A stretch of 64,000 bases of DNA from JAFGCY01 sp964609245 (lineage in GTDB: Bacteria; 4484-113; JAFGCY01). The stretch covers positions 44,628 to 108,627 of the forward strand of contig CAZSSB010000006.1 of NCBI GenBank assembly GCA_964609245.1, given 5' to 3'. The translations under genes were made by a program, and so were the position numbers. The notes beneath the pieces were generated by a model that worked only from the letters and a program-made list of their open reading frames with translations, ran no database searches and was not told where the DNA came from. This document shows, piece after piece, positions 45,413 to 53,623 of this stretch (position 1 is the first letter of the stretch; every line of letters begins with the position of its first letter).

Positions 45413-46573
45413 ATGGCGGAGCATCTCCGGATCGGCATTACCTGCTACCCCACCTTCGGGGGCAGCGGCGTGGTCGCCACCGAACTGGGCATCGCGCTGG
45501 CCGAGCTGGGCCACGAGGTGCACTTCATCTCCAGCCGCCTGCCGGCGAGGCTTAGAAGCCACGCGCTGGCCGACGTCAGCTTCCACGAGGTCAACACCTA
45601 CAGCTACGCGCTGTTCCAGCACGCGCCCTATACACTGACGCTGGCGGCCAAGCTGGCGGAGGTCGCCGAGGCCTTCAGGCTCGACCTGCTGCACGTGCAC
45701 TACGCCATCCCGCACGCGATCAGCGCGCATCTGGCCCGCGAGATGCTGGGCGGCCGCGTCAGGATCGTCACCACCCTGCACGGCACGGACATCACCCTGG
45801 TGGGCAGCGATCCGTCGCTCAAGCGCATCACGCGCTTCGCCATCGACCAGTCCGACGTCGTGACCACGGTGTCTCAGTGGCTGGCGGGCGAGACTGAGCG
45901 CGAGTTCGCTCCCAGCGCGCCCGTGCACGTGGTGCCCAACTTCATCGACACCAATGAGTTTCGGCCGGATCTGGGCCAGGACTGGGCCGGCAAGCACTAC
46001 GCCTGCCCCGGCCACCCGCACGTGATCCACGTCAGCAACTTCCGGCCGGTCAAGCGGGCCCCGGACGCCGTGCGCGTGATCGCGCGGGTGCTTCAGGAAC
46101 GCGACGCCCACCTGCTGATGGTCGGCGACGGGCCGGACCTGCCCCAGGCGATGCAGGTCGCCCGCGAACTGGGGGTCACCGAGCGCGTGACCTTCATGGG
46201 CAACCGCGAGGACGTCGCCTACCTGCTGGCGGTCAGCGACGTGATGCTGCTGCCCAGCGCCTCCGAGAGCTTCGGCCTCAGCGCGCTGGAGGCGATGGCC
46301 TGCGGCTGCGCGGTCGTGGCCTCGGACATCGGCGGGCTGCCGGAACTGGTGCGCGACGGCAAGGACGGGTTCCTCTGCCCGCTGGGCGACACCGAATCGA
46401 TGGCGAGCCGGGTGCTGGAGCTACTCGGAGATGAGTCGCGGCTTGAGCATTGCCAAGCGGCGGCGCGGGAGCGGGCGGCAGCCGACTTCGCCCCCGCCAG
46501 CATCGTGCCGCGCTATCTGGAGGTCTACGCGGCGGCGCTCGGCGCCAAAGGACGGGCCGGCCATGGAGCATGA
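45413..46573 (+). CDS. bshA: N-acetyl-alpha-D-glucosaminyl L-malate synthase, bacillithiol step 1
   Basis: 386 residues, GT4/GT-B fold. The N-terminus RIGITCYPTFGGSGVVATEL is the BshA signature, followed by HVHYAIPHAISAHLA, TLHGTDITLVGSDPS, HVSNFRPVKR and the GT4 ESFGLSALEAMACG motif. It joins UDP-GlcNAc to L-malate in the first step of bacillithiol synthesis. bshB and bshC are not in the window. The stop overlaps the thiE start by 11 nt, so thiE and thiS are co-expressed. Confidence 0.9.
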   Translation: MAEHLRIGITCYPTFGGSGVVATELGIALAELGHEVHFISSRLPARLRSHALADVSFHEVNTYSYALFQHAPYTLTLAAKLAEVAEAFRLDLLHVHYAIPHAISAHLAREMLGGRVRIVTTLHGTDITLVGSDPSLKRITRFAIDQSDVVTTVSQWLAGETEREFAPSAPVHVVPNFIDTNEFRPDLGQDWAGKHYACPGHPHVIHVSNFRPVKRAPDAVRVIARVLQERDAHLLMVGDGPDLPQAMQVARELGVTERVTFMGNREDVAYLLAVSDVMLLPSASESFGLSALEAMACGCAVVASDIGGLPELVRDGKDGFLCPLGDTESMASRVLELLGDESRLEHCQAAARERAAADFAPASIVPRYLEVYAAALGAKGRAGHGA

Positions 46574-47675
46574 GCGACTGGCCACCCTGATCAGTCACCA
46601 TCTGGCGGCGCTGACCGCCAACCTGGTGGCGGCGGTCGAACTCGGCGAGCCGGCCCGCCGGCTGCGGCTAGTGCGCGAACTGGCCTCGCTGCGCACGCGC
46701 GTCACCCGCGAAGAGCAGATGCTCATCGCCAGGTTCGATCTGCCGGCGGCGCCGGCGGCCGCCACGGCGGCGACGAGGGCGCGCCTGGCCGCCGGCGGTC
46801 TGACGCCGCGCAACCGGATCGTCGCCTATCTGCGGGAGTGCCAGGAACTGGCGCGCTCGCTGGAGGGCTACTTCAAGTTCTTCGGGCTGCCGCCGGTATC
46901 CCGCTTCTTCCATCAGCTCAGGTTCGATCTCTATCGCTGTGAACGCGGGGCGTCCGCCCTCAAGGACCAGGACTTCGAACCACCGGCCGGCCGCGCCCGG
47001 CGCCAGCCCCCCGGCTCCGATCGGGCCCAGGCAGTGCGGACGGCGCTGAAGGCCTGTCCGCTCTACTTCATCCTCGATGAGTCACTCTGCTGCGAGCGCG
47101 ATCCATTCGAGATCGGCCGCCAGGCGCTGGCCGCGGGCGTACGCGTCATTCAGCTGCGGTTCAAGGCGCTGCCGGCCCACGAGCTGGTGGCGCTGGCCCG
47201 CGAGCTGCGGCCCGCCTGCGACGCCCGGCACTGCCTGCTGATCGTCAACGACCGCGTCGATGTCGCGCTGCTGGCCGGCGCCGACGGTGTCCATCTGGGC
47301 GCCGACGATCTGCGGCCGGCGGATGCCCGGGTGCTGGGCCCGGAGCTGATCATCGGTGCCACGGCGCGCAATCCCGGGGCCGGGGCCGCCGCCCAGGCCG
47401 ACGGCGCCGACTACGTGGGCGCGGGCAGCGTCTTCGGCTCGCTGACCAAGCCGGGACTGCCCGTAATCGGGCCGGAGGGGCTGGCGGAGATCGCCGCGGC
47501 GCTCGAGATTCCGGTGGTGGGGATCGGCGGCATCACGGCGGACAACTGCGCCCAGGTGCTCGGCGCCGGCGCGGGAGGCTTCGCCAGCGTGCTGCCCTTT
47601 GCCACCGGTGAGGCAATCGCGGACGTGGCAGCCAGCCTGCTCGCGGCCGCCGGCAAGGCTGCCACCCAGCCCTGA
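46563..47675 (+). CDS. thiE: Thiamine-phosphate synthase with N-terminal helical domain
   Basis: 370 residues; ThiE itself occupies only about residues 160-370. Signatures: CPLYFILDESLCCERDPFEI, VRVIQLRFKALPAHELVALA, LLIVNDRVDVALLAGADGVH, IIGATARNPG, VGAGSVFGSLTKPG and VVGIGGITADN. It couples HMP-pyrophosphate with thiazole phosphate. The first ~155 residues are all-helical and Arg/Ala-rich (MEHERLATLISHHLAALTAN...), without the ANLNRAREGLRV signature of ThiD2 fusions, so they are a different domain. ATG 46563 overlaps the bshA end. No TPP riboswitch precedes the operon. Confidence 0.88.
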   Translation: MEHERLATLISHHLAALTANLVAAVELGEPARRLRLVRELASLRTRVTREEQMLIARFDLPAAPAAATAATRARLAAGGLTPRNRIVAYLRECQELARSLEGYFKFFGLPPVSRFFHQLRFDLYRCERGASALKDQDFEPPAGRARRQPPGSDRAQAVRTALKACPLYFILDESLCCERDPFEIGRQALAAGVRVIQLRFKALPAHELVALARELRPACDARHCLLIVNDRVDVALLAGADGVHLGADDLRPADARVLGPELIIGATARNPGAGAAAQADGADYVGAGSVFGSLTKPGLPVIGPEGLAEIAAALEIPVVGIGGITADNCAQVLGAGAGGFASVLPFATGEAIADVAASLLAAAGKAATQP

Positions 47676-47685
47676 GGAATCGCCC

Positions 47686-47889
47686 ATGGTCAAGCTGACA
47701 GTCAACGGCAAGCAGTTCTCCTTCGAGACCGAGATCAGCGGCGCGCTGCTGCTGGAGCAGCTCGGGCTGACGCCCGCCACCGTGGTGGCCGAACTCAACG
47801 GCGAAGTGGTCAAGCGCGAACAGTTCCTCGATCGCGCGCTCAGCGACGGCGACGTCATCGAGCTGGTGACGGTCGTCGGCGGCGGCTAG
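47686..47889 (+). CDS. thiS: Sulfur carrier protein ThiS
   Basis: 67 residues, ubiquitin-like fold. KLTVNGKQFSF, LLEQLGLTPATVVAELNGEVVKRE, then DGDVIELVTVVGGG with the C-terminal Gly-Gly that is adenylated and thiocarboxylated to supply sulfur for the thiamine thiazole. GAGGA precedes the ATG, 10 nt after thiE. thiF and thiG are not seen nearby. Confidence 0.92.
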   Translation: MVKLTVNGKQFSFETEISGALLLEQLGLTPATVVAELNGEVVKREQFLDRALSDGDVIELVTVVGGG

Positions 47890-47914
47890 CCCGCGTCGGG
47901 CGGGCGCGAGGGGG

Positions 47915-47920
47915 TATCAT
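47915..47920 (+). promoter_or_regulatory. -10 box of leaderless promoter
   Basis: TATCAT, 7 nt before ATG 47928. Confidence 0.68.
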
Positions 47921-47927
47921 CTACGGC

Positions 47928-48533
47928 ATGACACCGCTGCGAGCACTTGTCTGCGCACTCGCCGCCGTAACGCTCGTCTGGATTGCGGGATGCGGCGAGC
48001 AGCCGCCCGAGGATCCGGGGCTGATCGCCGACGATCTGGGGGTGGGCCTGACGCTCGGGATGGACGTGGCGGCCGCCCGCGAAGCCGCCGGTCGCGGCGC
48101 CTCGAACACCAGCGTGGAGGTCCTGACGCGCGACGAGTTGAATCGCCGGCAGCCGTACGCCGGTCAGGCGAATATCGAGGCGCTGGTACTGGCGGTATAC
48201 ATCCCCTACCCCGACAGCGGGCAGCCGCTCCCAGGTATGGCCTATAAGCAGATCACGGAGATCCGCTGCTACCTGCCGGGGGCGGCGGACACGGCGGTCG
48301 AGCTACTGGGCGAGCCGATCAGCATCGTGACGCCGGAGAGCCTCGTCGCCGCGCTCGGCGAGGCGGCGGATCGTGTCACCGACTCCAGCGGCGACACCCA
48401 TCTGACCTTCCGCTTCGCCGTGCCGGAGGATCTGAGCCCAACCGCCGCCAGGGCCATGGTGGAGCTGGTGACCAGTCACGCTCCCGACGGTCGCTGCTGG
48501 GCGCTCAGGCTTGCCCTGACGCTCGCCGAGTGA
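47928..48533 (+). CDS. Lipoprotein of unknown function
   Basis: 201 residues. Lipobox VWIAGC near residue 22. The mature protein alternates predicted strands and helices (IEALVLAVYIPYPD, MAYKQITEIRCYLPGA, THLTFRFAVPEDLSP) and has no recognised motif. Leaderless promoter; a terminator-like hairpin follows 27 nt after the stop. Confidence 0.7.
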   Translation: MTPLRALVCALAAVTLVWIAGCGEQPPEDPGLIADDLGVGLTLGMDVAAAREAAGRGASNTSVEVLTRDELNRRQPYAGQANIEALVLAVYIPYPDSGQPLPGMAYKQITEIRCYLPGAADTAVELLGEPISIVTPESLVAALGEAADRVTDSSGDTHLTFRFAVPEDLSPTAARAMVELVTSHAPDGRCWALRLALTLAE

Positions 48534-48551
48534 TCGCCGCCACTCCCGGGC

Positions 48552-48584
48552 AAAAAGAAACCGGCCCATCCTCGGTGGGCCGGT
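48552..48584 (-). terminator. Terminator of the dockerin-type lipoprotein gene
   Basis: ACCGGCCCA/TGGGCCGGT stem (48560-48584) with an A-run on its left; on the minus strand this is a hairpin followed by TTTCTTTTT. It may also slow the convergent plus-strand transcript. Confidence 0.8.
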
Positions 48585-48621
48585 CCTGGAGTGAACCACT
48601 CGCGCATCAGTGGTCTGGCGA

Positions 48622-50082
48622 TTACATGATCGAGAACCCAATCGCGTTGCCGAAGAAGTGGTCCTCGACGTCGGCATCGCTGTAGTAGGTGCGCCAGATG
48701 CCGTCCTCGGACACCTCCTGGAACTCAAGCACGAGTTCATCACCGCTATCGGATTTCAACTGGAAGTTGAGCAGGTCGCCGTAGCCCACCGGCGCGCCCG
48801 GCAGGTCGCGCAGCAGCGTGGTCACGTTGAAATCGATTGCCAGCCTGCCGCCGCCCATCTCGACCTGCTGGAAGAAGAACTCATCCGGAAACAGCACTCC
48901 CGAGGCAAAGCTGGCCCAGATGCCGTCCGGCGCACTGCGCGCCCCGCCGGGGCTGCCGACGTTGGCCGACTCAGCCACGTAGCTGAACGTGTTGGGATAG
49001 ACCACGCGCAGGCAGTTGAGCTGCGAGATCGAGTGCGGCAGGTCGTTGGCATAGACAGTGATTGTCGCCACCTGCCCGGTCGCGGTTCCGGTCGGGGCCA
49101 CGCGGCGGCCCTGTTCGCTGATCTCCTCGCTCGGCGTTCCGAATTGCAGGTCGCGGTCCAGCGAGGCCACGCGATACCAGCCCCGCTCCACGTACTGCGG
49201 ACCGAAGGTATAGCTGAACCTGACGGTCTGGCCGGGCTGCACGTCCTGCTCGCCGAGCAGCAGCTGGCCAACCGTGATGTACTCGCCGGCCAGCTCATCG
49301 AACATCTCGATCTGGTAGGAGAAGATCTCCGCGTTGTAGTTCTGGCCGATCGCGGTGATATCCGTCACGTTGATCTCGCCGTCGTGGTTGGAGTCGATGT
49401 GGCGCAGTGGATCGTCCCAGCTGTTGGCCACCTTGGCCAGGAAGTTCTGGCCGATCTGGGTCAGGTCGGTGACGCCGACGATGCCGTCCTGGTTGTTGTC
49501 ACCCGGATTGGTGTAGTCCCAGGAGAGCGTCCAGCGGCCGTCCTCGCCCTGGCTGAGTTCCAGGTTGCGGGCCATCGCGCGCTTGCTGCTTGGCGCCGCG
49601 CTCACCGCTCGTTCATCGCCGCCGGGCAGCAGCTTGAACGACATCAGCGCCGTGTCCGCGGGCAGCACCGCATCGGCGCCGACCGCCGTCGCCCCGAACT
49701 CGATGACGCCGGGCTCGGCCTCGACGGCCAGGCCGATCACGCTGCCCTCCGCGCCGGCGTCGAAGCTGATCGCCTCGGCCCGGTTCTGATTGGCGTCGTA
49801 ATCGACACTGATGTAGAGGTCGCGGGTGTCGACCAGCTCAGCGGTAACCGCCACGCTGACGTCAAACCCGCCACCGCCCGGCGTCACGTCGATCGCCAGG
49901 GCGTCCAGCACGTCCACCGGGGTCGGATCCAGCGTGGCCACGCGCACTTCCGGCGAGTCGCCGCCACCGGCGATCACCTGCTGGGCCTGCTCGTCCAGCA
50001 GCCCGTCGGAGCAACCGAGGCTTCCCAGCAACAGCAGGACTGTCAGCAGCCACAGCATCGGCAGTTTCGCAAACGTTCTCAT
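48622..50082 (-). CDS. Second lipoprotein with dockerin-type repeats ('IGQN' family)
   Basis: 486 residues from ATG with GGGAGGTG upstream. Lipobox GSLGC near residue 24. A cohesin-like or beta-sandwich region (VSVAVTAELVDTRDLYISVDYD...) precedes a fibronectin-like strand WTLSWDYTNPGDNNQDGIV that runs into two calcium-loop/helix units, DNNQDGIVGVTDLTQIGQNF and DSNHDGEINVTDITAIGQNY. The rest is beta-rich. It is clearly paralogous in layout to 27617-29455. A TACAAT box (50142-50147) gives a leader of about 50 nt. Confidence 0.82.
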   Translation of the reverse strand: MRTFAKLPMLWLLTVLLLLGSLGCSDGLLDEQAQQVIAGGGDSPEVRVATLDPTPVDVLDALAIDVTPGGGGFDVSVAVTAELVDTRDLYISVDYDANQNRAEAISFDAGAEGSVIGLAVEAEPGVIEFGATAVGADAVLPADTALMSFKLLPGGDERAVSAAPSSKRAMARNLELSQGEDGRWTLSWDYTNPGDNNQDGIVGVTDLTQIGQNFLAKVANSWDDPLRHIDSNHDGEINVTDITAIGQNYNAEIFSYQIEMFDELAGEYITVGQLLLGEQDVQPGQTVRFSYTFGPQYVERGWYRVASLDRDLQFGTPSEEISEQGRRVAPTGTATGQVATITVYANDLPHSISQLNCLRVVYPNTFSYVAESANVGSPGGARSAPDGIWASFASGVLFPDEFFFQQVEMGGGRLAIDFNVTTLLRDLPGAPVGYGDLLNFQLKSDSGDELVLEFQEVSEDGIWRTYYSDADVEDHFFGNAIGFSIM

Positions 50083-50141
50083 CTTGCACCTCCCGCAGCA
50101 CGGCGTACCAGCGCGGCGGATTACTCCATTGATTCGCTAAT

Positions 50142-50147
50142 ATTGTA
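50142..50147 (-). promoter_or_regulatory. -10 box, dockerin-type lipoprotein gene
   Basis: TACAAT on the minus strand, about 60 nt before ATG 50082; the surrounding 50100-50280 is AT-richer than the rest and holds no gene. Confidence 0.5.
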
Positions 50148-50332
50148 CCGGCCTGGGAGCATTTCGAACACCTTTTTCGATTAACGCGGCGTAAAGCCTG
50201 GATTCAGCCAAGGCCAAGAATCATCAGGGTTAAAGCAAGGTTAAGCCGACACGATCAACCGGCCGCGGATGGCCGGGGGCGTCGTGCCTGTCATTGGTCT
50301 ACCAATACTGCCTGGCAGCCGCACGCGGCGAG

Positions 50333-50338
50333 TAAGAT
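50333..50338 (+). promoter_or_regulatory. -10 box of leaderless promoter, rhomboid
   Basis: TAAGAT, 6 nt before ATG 50345. Confidence 0.65.
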
Positions 50339-50344
50339 AGCTGG

Positions 50345-51037
50345 ATGGACGAAGGCGCCCCACGGCCCGACAACGGCAGGATCAGGCCCGACGGCTACGA
50401 GGTACTGGACGCCTACGGCCGGCGGATCGAGCCTGGGAAGCCGCGGCGGCGCGGCCTGGGCCGGACGCCGGTATCGATGGCCGTGCTGGTGGTGTGCGTC
50501 GCTGTTTACGTCGTCTTCAACCTGGTGCTGAACGGGGCGCAGATCTACCTGACGTTCAGCCCGGCCAACGGCCTGCTCTTCCCCGGCATCTTGACCAGCA
50601 TCTTCGCCCATGCCGACTTTCTGCATCTGCTCTTCAACATGGTGATTCTGTACGTGCTGGGCACCATCGTCGAGATACGCTACGGACCGGCGCGCTATGC
50701 GCTGTTGTTCTTCGTTTCGGCGCTGTTCGCCTCCCTGGCCCAGGCGGCGGTCGAGCCCGCGGGTTACCAGCTGGGGGCCAGCGGCGCGCTGGCGGGCGTG
50801 ATGGCGGCCTTCGTGCGCCACAATCCGCGGGTGATGCTCTACATCTGGGGCATCGTCCCCATCCCGGCCTGGCTGGCCGCGGCATTGTGGCTGCTCTACA
50901 ACGTGGTGGGGGCCGGGCTGGGCGAGGCGAGCGTGGCCTTCGTGGCGCATCTGGCGGGCTTCGCCGCCGGCGGCGCGCTGTCGTTCCTGCTCATTCCCCT
51001 CGGCGGGCCGCCAGCTGCTCACGGGAAACGCGGCTGA
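50345..51037 (+). CDS. Rhomboid-family intramembrane serine protease
   Basis: 230 residues with six predicted transmembrane helices after a basic, Pro/Gly-rich N-terminal tail. Rhomboid hallmarks: SIFAHADFLHLLFNMVILYVLG, the catalytic Ser146 in LGASGALAG and His202 in VAHLAGFAAGG. Such enzymes cleave membrane-spanning substrates within the bilayer. The TWRW-type motif of the L1 loop is not evident. Substrate unknown. Leaderless. Confidence 0.9.
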   Translation: MDEGAPRPDNGRIRPDGYEVLDAYGRRIEPGKPRRRGLGRTPVSMAVLVVCVAVYVVFNLVLNGAQIYLTFSPANGLLFPGILTSIFAHADFLHLLFNMVILYVLGTIVEIRYGPARYALLFFVSALFASLAQAAVEPAGYQLGASGALAGVMAAFVRHNPRVMLYIWGIVPIPAWLAAALWLLYNVVGAGLGEASVAFVAHLAGFAAGGALSFLLIPLGGPPAAHGKRG

Positions 51038-51074
51038 CCGGCCCCACCGGCGCCGACGCAGCGATCGGGCGCGC

Positions 51075-51080
51075 TACAAT
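51075..51080 (+). promoter_or_regulatory. -10 box of leaderless promoter
   Basis: TACAAT, 6 nt before ATG 51087. Confidence 0.7.
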
Positions 51081-51086
51081 GACGCC

Positions 51087-51392
51087 ATGGCAGTGATGGA
51101 CATCCAGGTGACGCCGCGCCGCGAGGGCACCATCTCCGTTAGCGACGCGGTGGCGGCCGCGCAACGGATCATCGAGGAATCGGGGCTGGACTTCATCCTG
51201 CACCCGATGGGCACCTGCGTCGAGGGCGAGCCGGCGGAGCTCTACAAGCTGGCGGCGCGCATCCATGCCCGGCTGGAGGAACTGGACTACCCGCGCATCG
51301 GCCTCAGCCTCAAGGTCGACCACCGGCGCGACAAGCAGCAGCGGATGCTGGACAAACTCAGGAGCGTCGAGCGAAAGCTGCAGGCGGACTGA
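51087..51392 (+). CDS. MTH1187/YkoF-family thiamine-binding protein
   Basis: 101 residues. Matches the DUF77/MTH1187 small ferredoxin-like fold: VMDIQVTPRREGTISVSDAVA, IIEESGLDFILHPMGTCVEGE and a final helix with RIGLSLKVDHRRDKQ. Family members bind thiamine or HMP and form tetramers in the cytoplasm. The nearby thiE/thiS genes fit a thiamine role. Leaderless. Confidence 0.85.
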   Translation: MAVMDIQVTPRREGTISVSDAVAAAQRIIEESGLDFILHPMGTCVEGEPAELYKLAARIHARLEELDYPRIGLSLKVDHRRDKQQRMLDKLRSVERKLQAD

Positions 51393-51394
51393 GC

Positions 51395-51644
51395 TGGGAG
51401 CGCCGGCATCCTGCCGGCATCCCCGGTAGGGGCGAAGCCATGCTTCGCCCATCCCCGGTGGGATTAACCACAGAGATCACAGAGCACACAGAGCAATCGG
51501 GATGCCTCAGCCAGTGGCGCAGGCAGCTTGCCTGCCATTTGCTCCTGTGGCGCAAGCGTCTCGCCTGTGATTCGCCGGGAGCGCGGGCGGCTCGTCCGCA
51601 TCCCCCTCAGACCTGTCCCCTGTAACCTGATCCCGGGCCCGGCC
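51395..51644. repeat. Palindrome-rich intergenic mosaic
   Basis: About 250 bp without a gene, made of short imperfect palindromes: GCGCCGGCATCCTGCCGGC, GGGGCGAAGCCATGCTTCGC, GCGCAGGCAGCTTGCCTGCC and GCGCAAGCGTCTCGCCTGTG, plus the words ACCACAGAGATCACAGAG and CACACAGAG that also occur in the 223-bp repeats. Confidence 0.85.
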
Positions 51645-52172
51645 CTACCCCACGTCGATGCCGCAGCTGGTGTCGACACACTCGCAGCTGCCGCACGCGC
51701 AGTCGCGCGGGGCGTTGCAGGTGTCCTGGCGGCACCCCGGCGGCGGCGGGCATTCACATTCGGGCTGGCACAGCAGCTCGTACTGAAGCGGCCAGCAGCA
51801 GGTGGTGTACTCGTTGCACCACTCTTCGCAGGGGATGCGGCGGAACTCCATTGGCGGGCAGCAGTCTGCATCGAGCGCGGTGCCGCCGTCCGGAAGCGGG
51901 ATCTCGGTGGATCCCTTCATCAGCGCATCCATGCCGAAACGGCAGTCAGGCTCGCACTCCGGCGCGCAGACGGGCCGGCACTTGCCGCAGGCCGGCTGGC
52001 AGTGCCGCTCGCAGGGCGGGCAGCCGCAGGCCGGCTCGTAGCACTGATACACCTCGCAGCAGCTTGTGCCGCCGGTGTAGACCACCTCGCAGTCGTTGTC
52101 CTGACAGGGCTCGACCGCCCAGGCGATGGAAACGCTCGTAAGCAGGAATACGCCGATCGCAGCCAGTCTCAT
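51645..52172 (-). CDS. Secreted cysteine-rich protein (30 Cys)
   Basis: 175 residues from ATG 52172 with AAGGGG upstream. Signal peptide MRLAAIGVFLLTSVSIAWA. The mature ~155 residues contain 30 Cys, an even number, many as C-x-C, CC or C-x-x-C pairs (ACGCPPCERHC, CECPPPP, CACGSCEC), with abundant Pro and Glu. A disulfide-knotted or metal-binding exported protein is likely. No known family recognised. Promoter: TGGACA (52234-52239), 17-bp spacer, TATGCT (52211-52216). Confidence 0.75.
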   Translation of the reverse strand: MRLAAIGVFLLTSVSIAWAVEPCQDNDCEVVYTGGTSCCEVYQCYEPACGCPPCERHCQPACGKCRPVCAPECEPDCRFGMDALMKGSTEIPLPDGGTALDADCCPPMEFRRIPCEEWCNEYTTCCWPLQYELLCQPECECPPPPGCRQDTCNAPRDCACGSCECVDTSCGIDVG

Positions 52173-52210
52173 CGTTCGCCCCTTCATCTCAACCTGAGTC
52201 GGATGGCAGA

Positions 52211-52239
52211 AGCATAACACAGCGCAGGCGGCTTGTCCA
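52211..52239 (-). promoter_or_regulatory. Promoter with -35 and -10, Cys-rich protein
   Basis: Minus strand TGGACA, 17-bp spacer, TATGCT; leadered transcript with AAGGGG before the ATG. Confidence 0.55.
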
Positions 52240-52279
52240 CAAGTTATCAACAGCCCCGGGAGCCGGTGATGCGGACTGG

Positions 52280-53623
52280 CTATAGCCCCTGCTGCTCGCG
52301 CCAGACGTCGAAGCCGGCGGCGATCAGGGCGTTCTCGTGGCCGGGGGAACTGCGCACCAGCGCATACACGCGGCTGTCGAGCACCACCTCGCGGTCGTGC
52401 CAGCCCAGCAGCAGGAAGTAGCCCACGCCGCGGTCCTCGAGGGCGATCAGAGCCTCAAGCTGCTCGTCGCTCAGCGCGGCGGGCCGGCGGCGCATGATGG
52501 TGGCCAGCACGCCGTTGCGGGCGCTGTCCGGCAGCTCCGGGATCGCGCCGACCAGCCGGTCCACGAACCGCTCGTCGCCGCGGATCAGGGCGTAGTCCAG
52601 CAGCAGCAGCGCGTCGCCCAGCGCCAGGTTGTAGGCCTGCTGTCGGTAGGCGGCCTCGTCGTCCACGTTCGGCGCACCGGTATCCGGCTCCGCGGTCAGG
52701 TCCTCAAGCTCGGGCAGCGGCATGGTGTCCGTGCGGCCGTTCATGAACTCTACGGCGCGCCATTCGCGGCCCATCCCGATGGTGGTCAGTCGCGCCTCGC
52801 CGCCCGGGAGCGCCACGTCCGCCGGCCCGACCAGCACCAGCGCCTTGGCCAGCTCCAGCTGAATCGCCTCGTGCACGCCCTCCAGCCCCAGGACGCGGAT
52901 CCACAGCTCGCGGTCCGCCCAGCGCAGCAGCGCCGCCCACTGCACCGCGTTCCAGTGGGACTCCGGCAGGTGCGCGACGTACCGCTCCCAGTCGATCCCG
53001 TGGCCGTCTTCGCCGCCCAGCAGGCTGTCCAGCGCCGCCAGCCGGTCGACGTCATTCAGTTCGACGGCGTGGGCGTATTCGGTGGCCAGAGCTTCAGCAA
53101 GCCCCGCCGAGCGCGCCAGCGGGCCGCCGGGCTCGACGTCCAGCTGCGCCAGCCCCCAGAGCAGCTCGCCCATCTCCGTTTCGGCGGCATCGTCGAGGAT
53201 GTAGGCCCAGCTGGCGGACGGGATCCGCGCGGCGCAGCCCAGGCCGTAGGCCGCGCCCAGCACCGGGCCGATCCGCTGGCCGGGCGGGCGGCCCGCGTAG
53301 AAGTCCGGCAGCGGGTGCGTCTCCTGGTAGACCGCGCCCAGCACGGCGGCGGCCACCGCGTCGTCCGCCGCCAGCGCGTGCAGCTGCTCCTCGAAGCCGT
53401 GCAGCTCGTAGCCGCTGATCGCCAGCATCGCGAAGCGCCGCTCGTCCGGCAGCTCGCAGGTCAGGGCCTCGGCGATCAGCTCCGCGTCGGACCCGAACAG
53501 CGCCAGGCCCTCGTCGGCCTTCGCCAGCGGGTCAGGGCCGGCGTCGGTCCTGGTCTGCGGCTCCTGCCGCGGGCACGCCGCCAGCAGCGCGACGGCCGCC
53601 AGCAGTAGCAGTGCGATCCTCAT
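52280..53623 (-). CDS. Lipoprotein of unknown, helical-repeat type
   Basis: 447 residues. Lipobox LLAAC (Cys 17). The remainder is almost all helical, Ala/Leu/Glu-rich, with HEAT-like spacing of helices (WAALLRWADRELWIRVLGLEG, AIQLELAKALVLVGPADVALP, LALGDALLLLDYALIRGDERF), but no motif assigns a function. Its ATG overlaps the deoB stop (ATGA), and the ribosome-binding site GGAGGTGA is formed by the last deoB codons, so it is translationally coupled to deoB. Confidence 0.72.
   Translation of the reverse strand: MRIALLLLAAVALLAACPRQEPQTRTDAGPDPLAKADEGLALFGSDAELIAEALTCELPDERRFAMLAISGYELHGFEEQLHALAADDAVAAAVLGAVYQETHPLPDFYAGRPPGQRIGPVLGAAYGLGCAARIPSASWAYILDDAAETEMGELLWGLAQLDVEPGGPLARSAGLAEALATEYAHAVELNDVDRLAALDSLLGGEDGHGIDWERYVAHLPESHWNAVQWAALLRWADRELWIRVLGLEGVHEAIQLELAKALVLVGPADVALPGGEARLTTIGMGREWRAVEFMNGRTDTMPLPELEDLTAEPDTGAPNVDDEAAYRQQAYNLALGDALLLLDYALIRGDERFVDRLVGAIPELPDSARNGVLATIMRRRPAALSDEQLEALIALEDRGVGYFLLLGWHDREVVLDSRVYALVRSSPGHENALIAAGFDVWREQQGL

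Noticed and set aside
46563..47045. ThiD2 domain at the N-terminus of ThiE
   Set aside because: The NLNRAREGLRV-type signature is missing.
45387..47889. TPP riboswitch before bshA-thiE-thiS
   Set aside because: bshA appears leaderless and no thi-box-like sequence was seen; there is no room for an aptamer.
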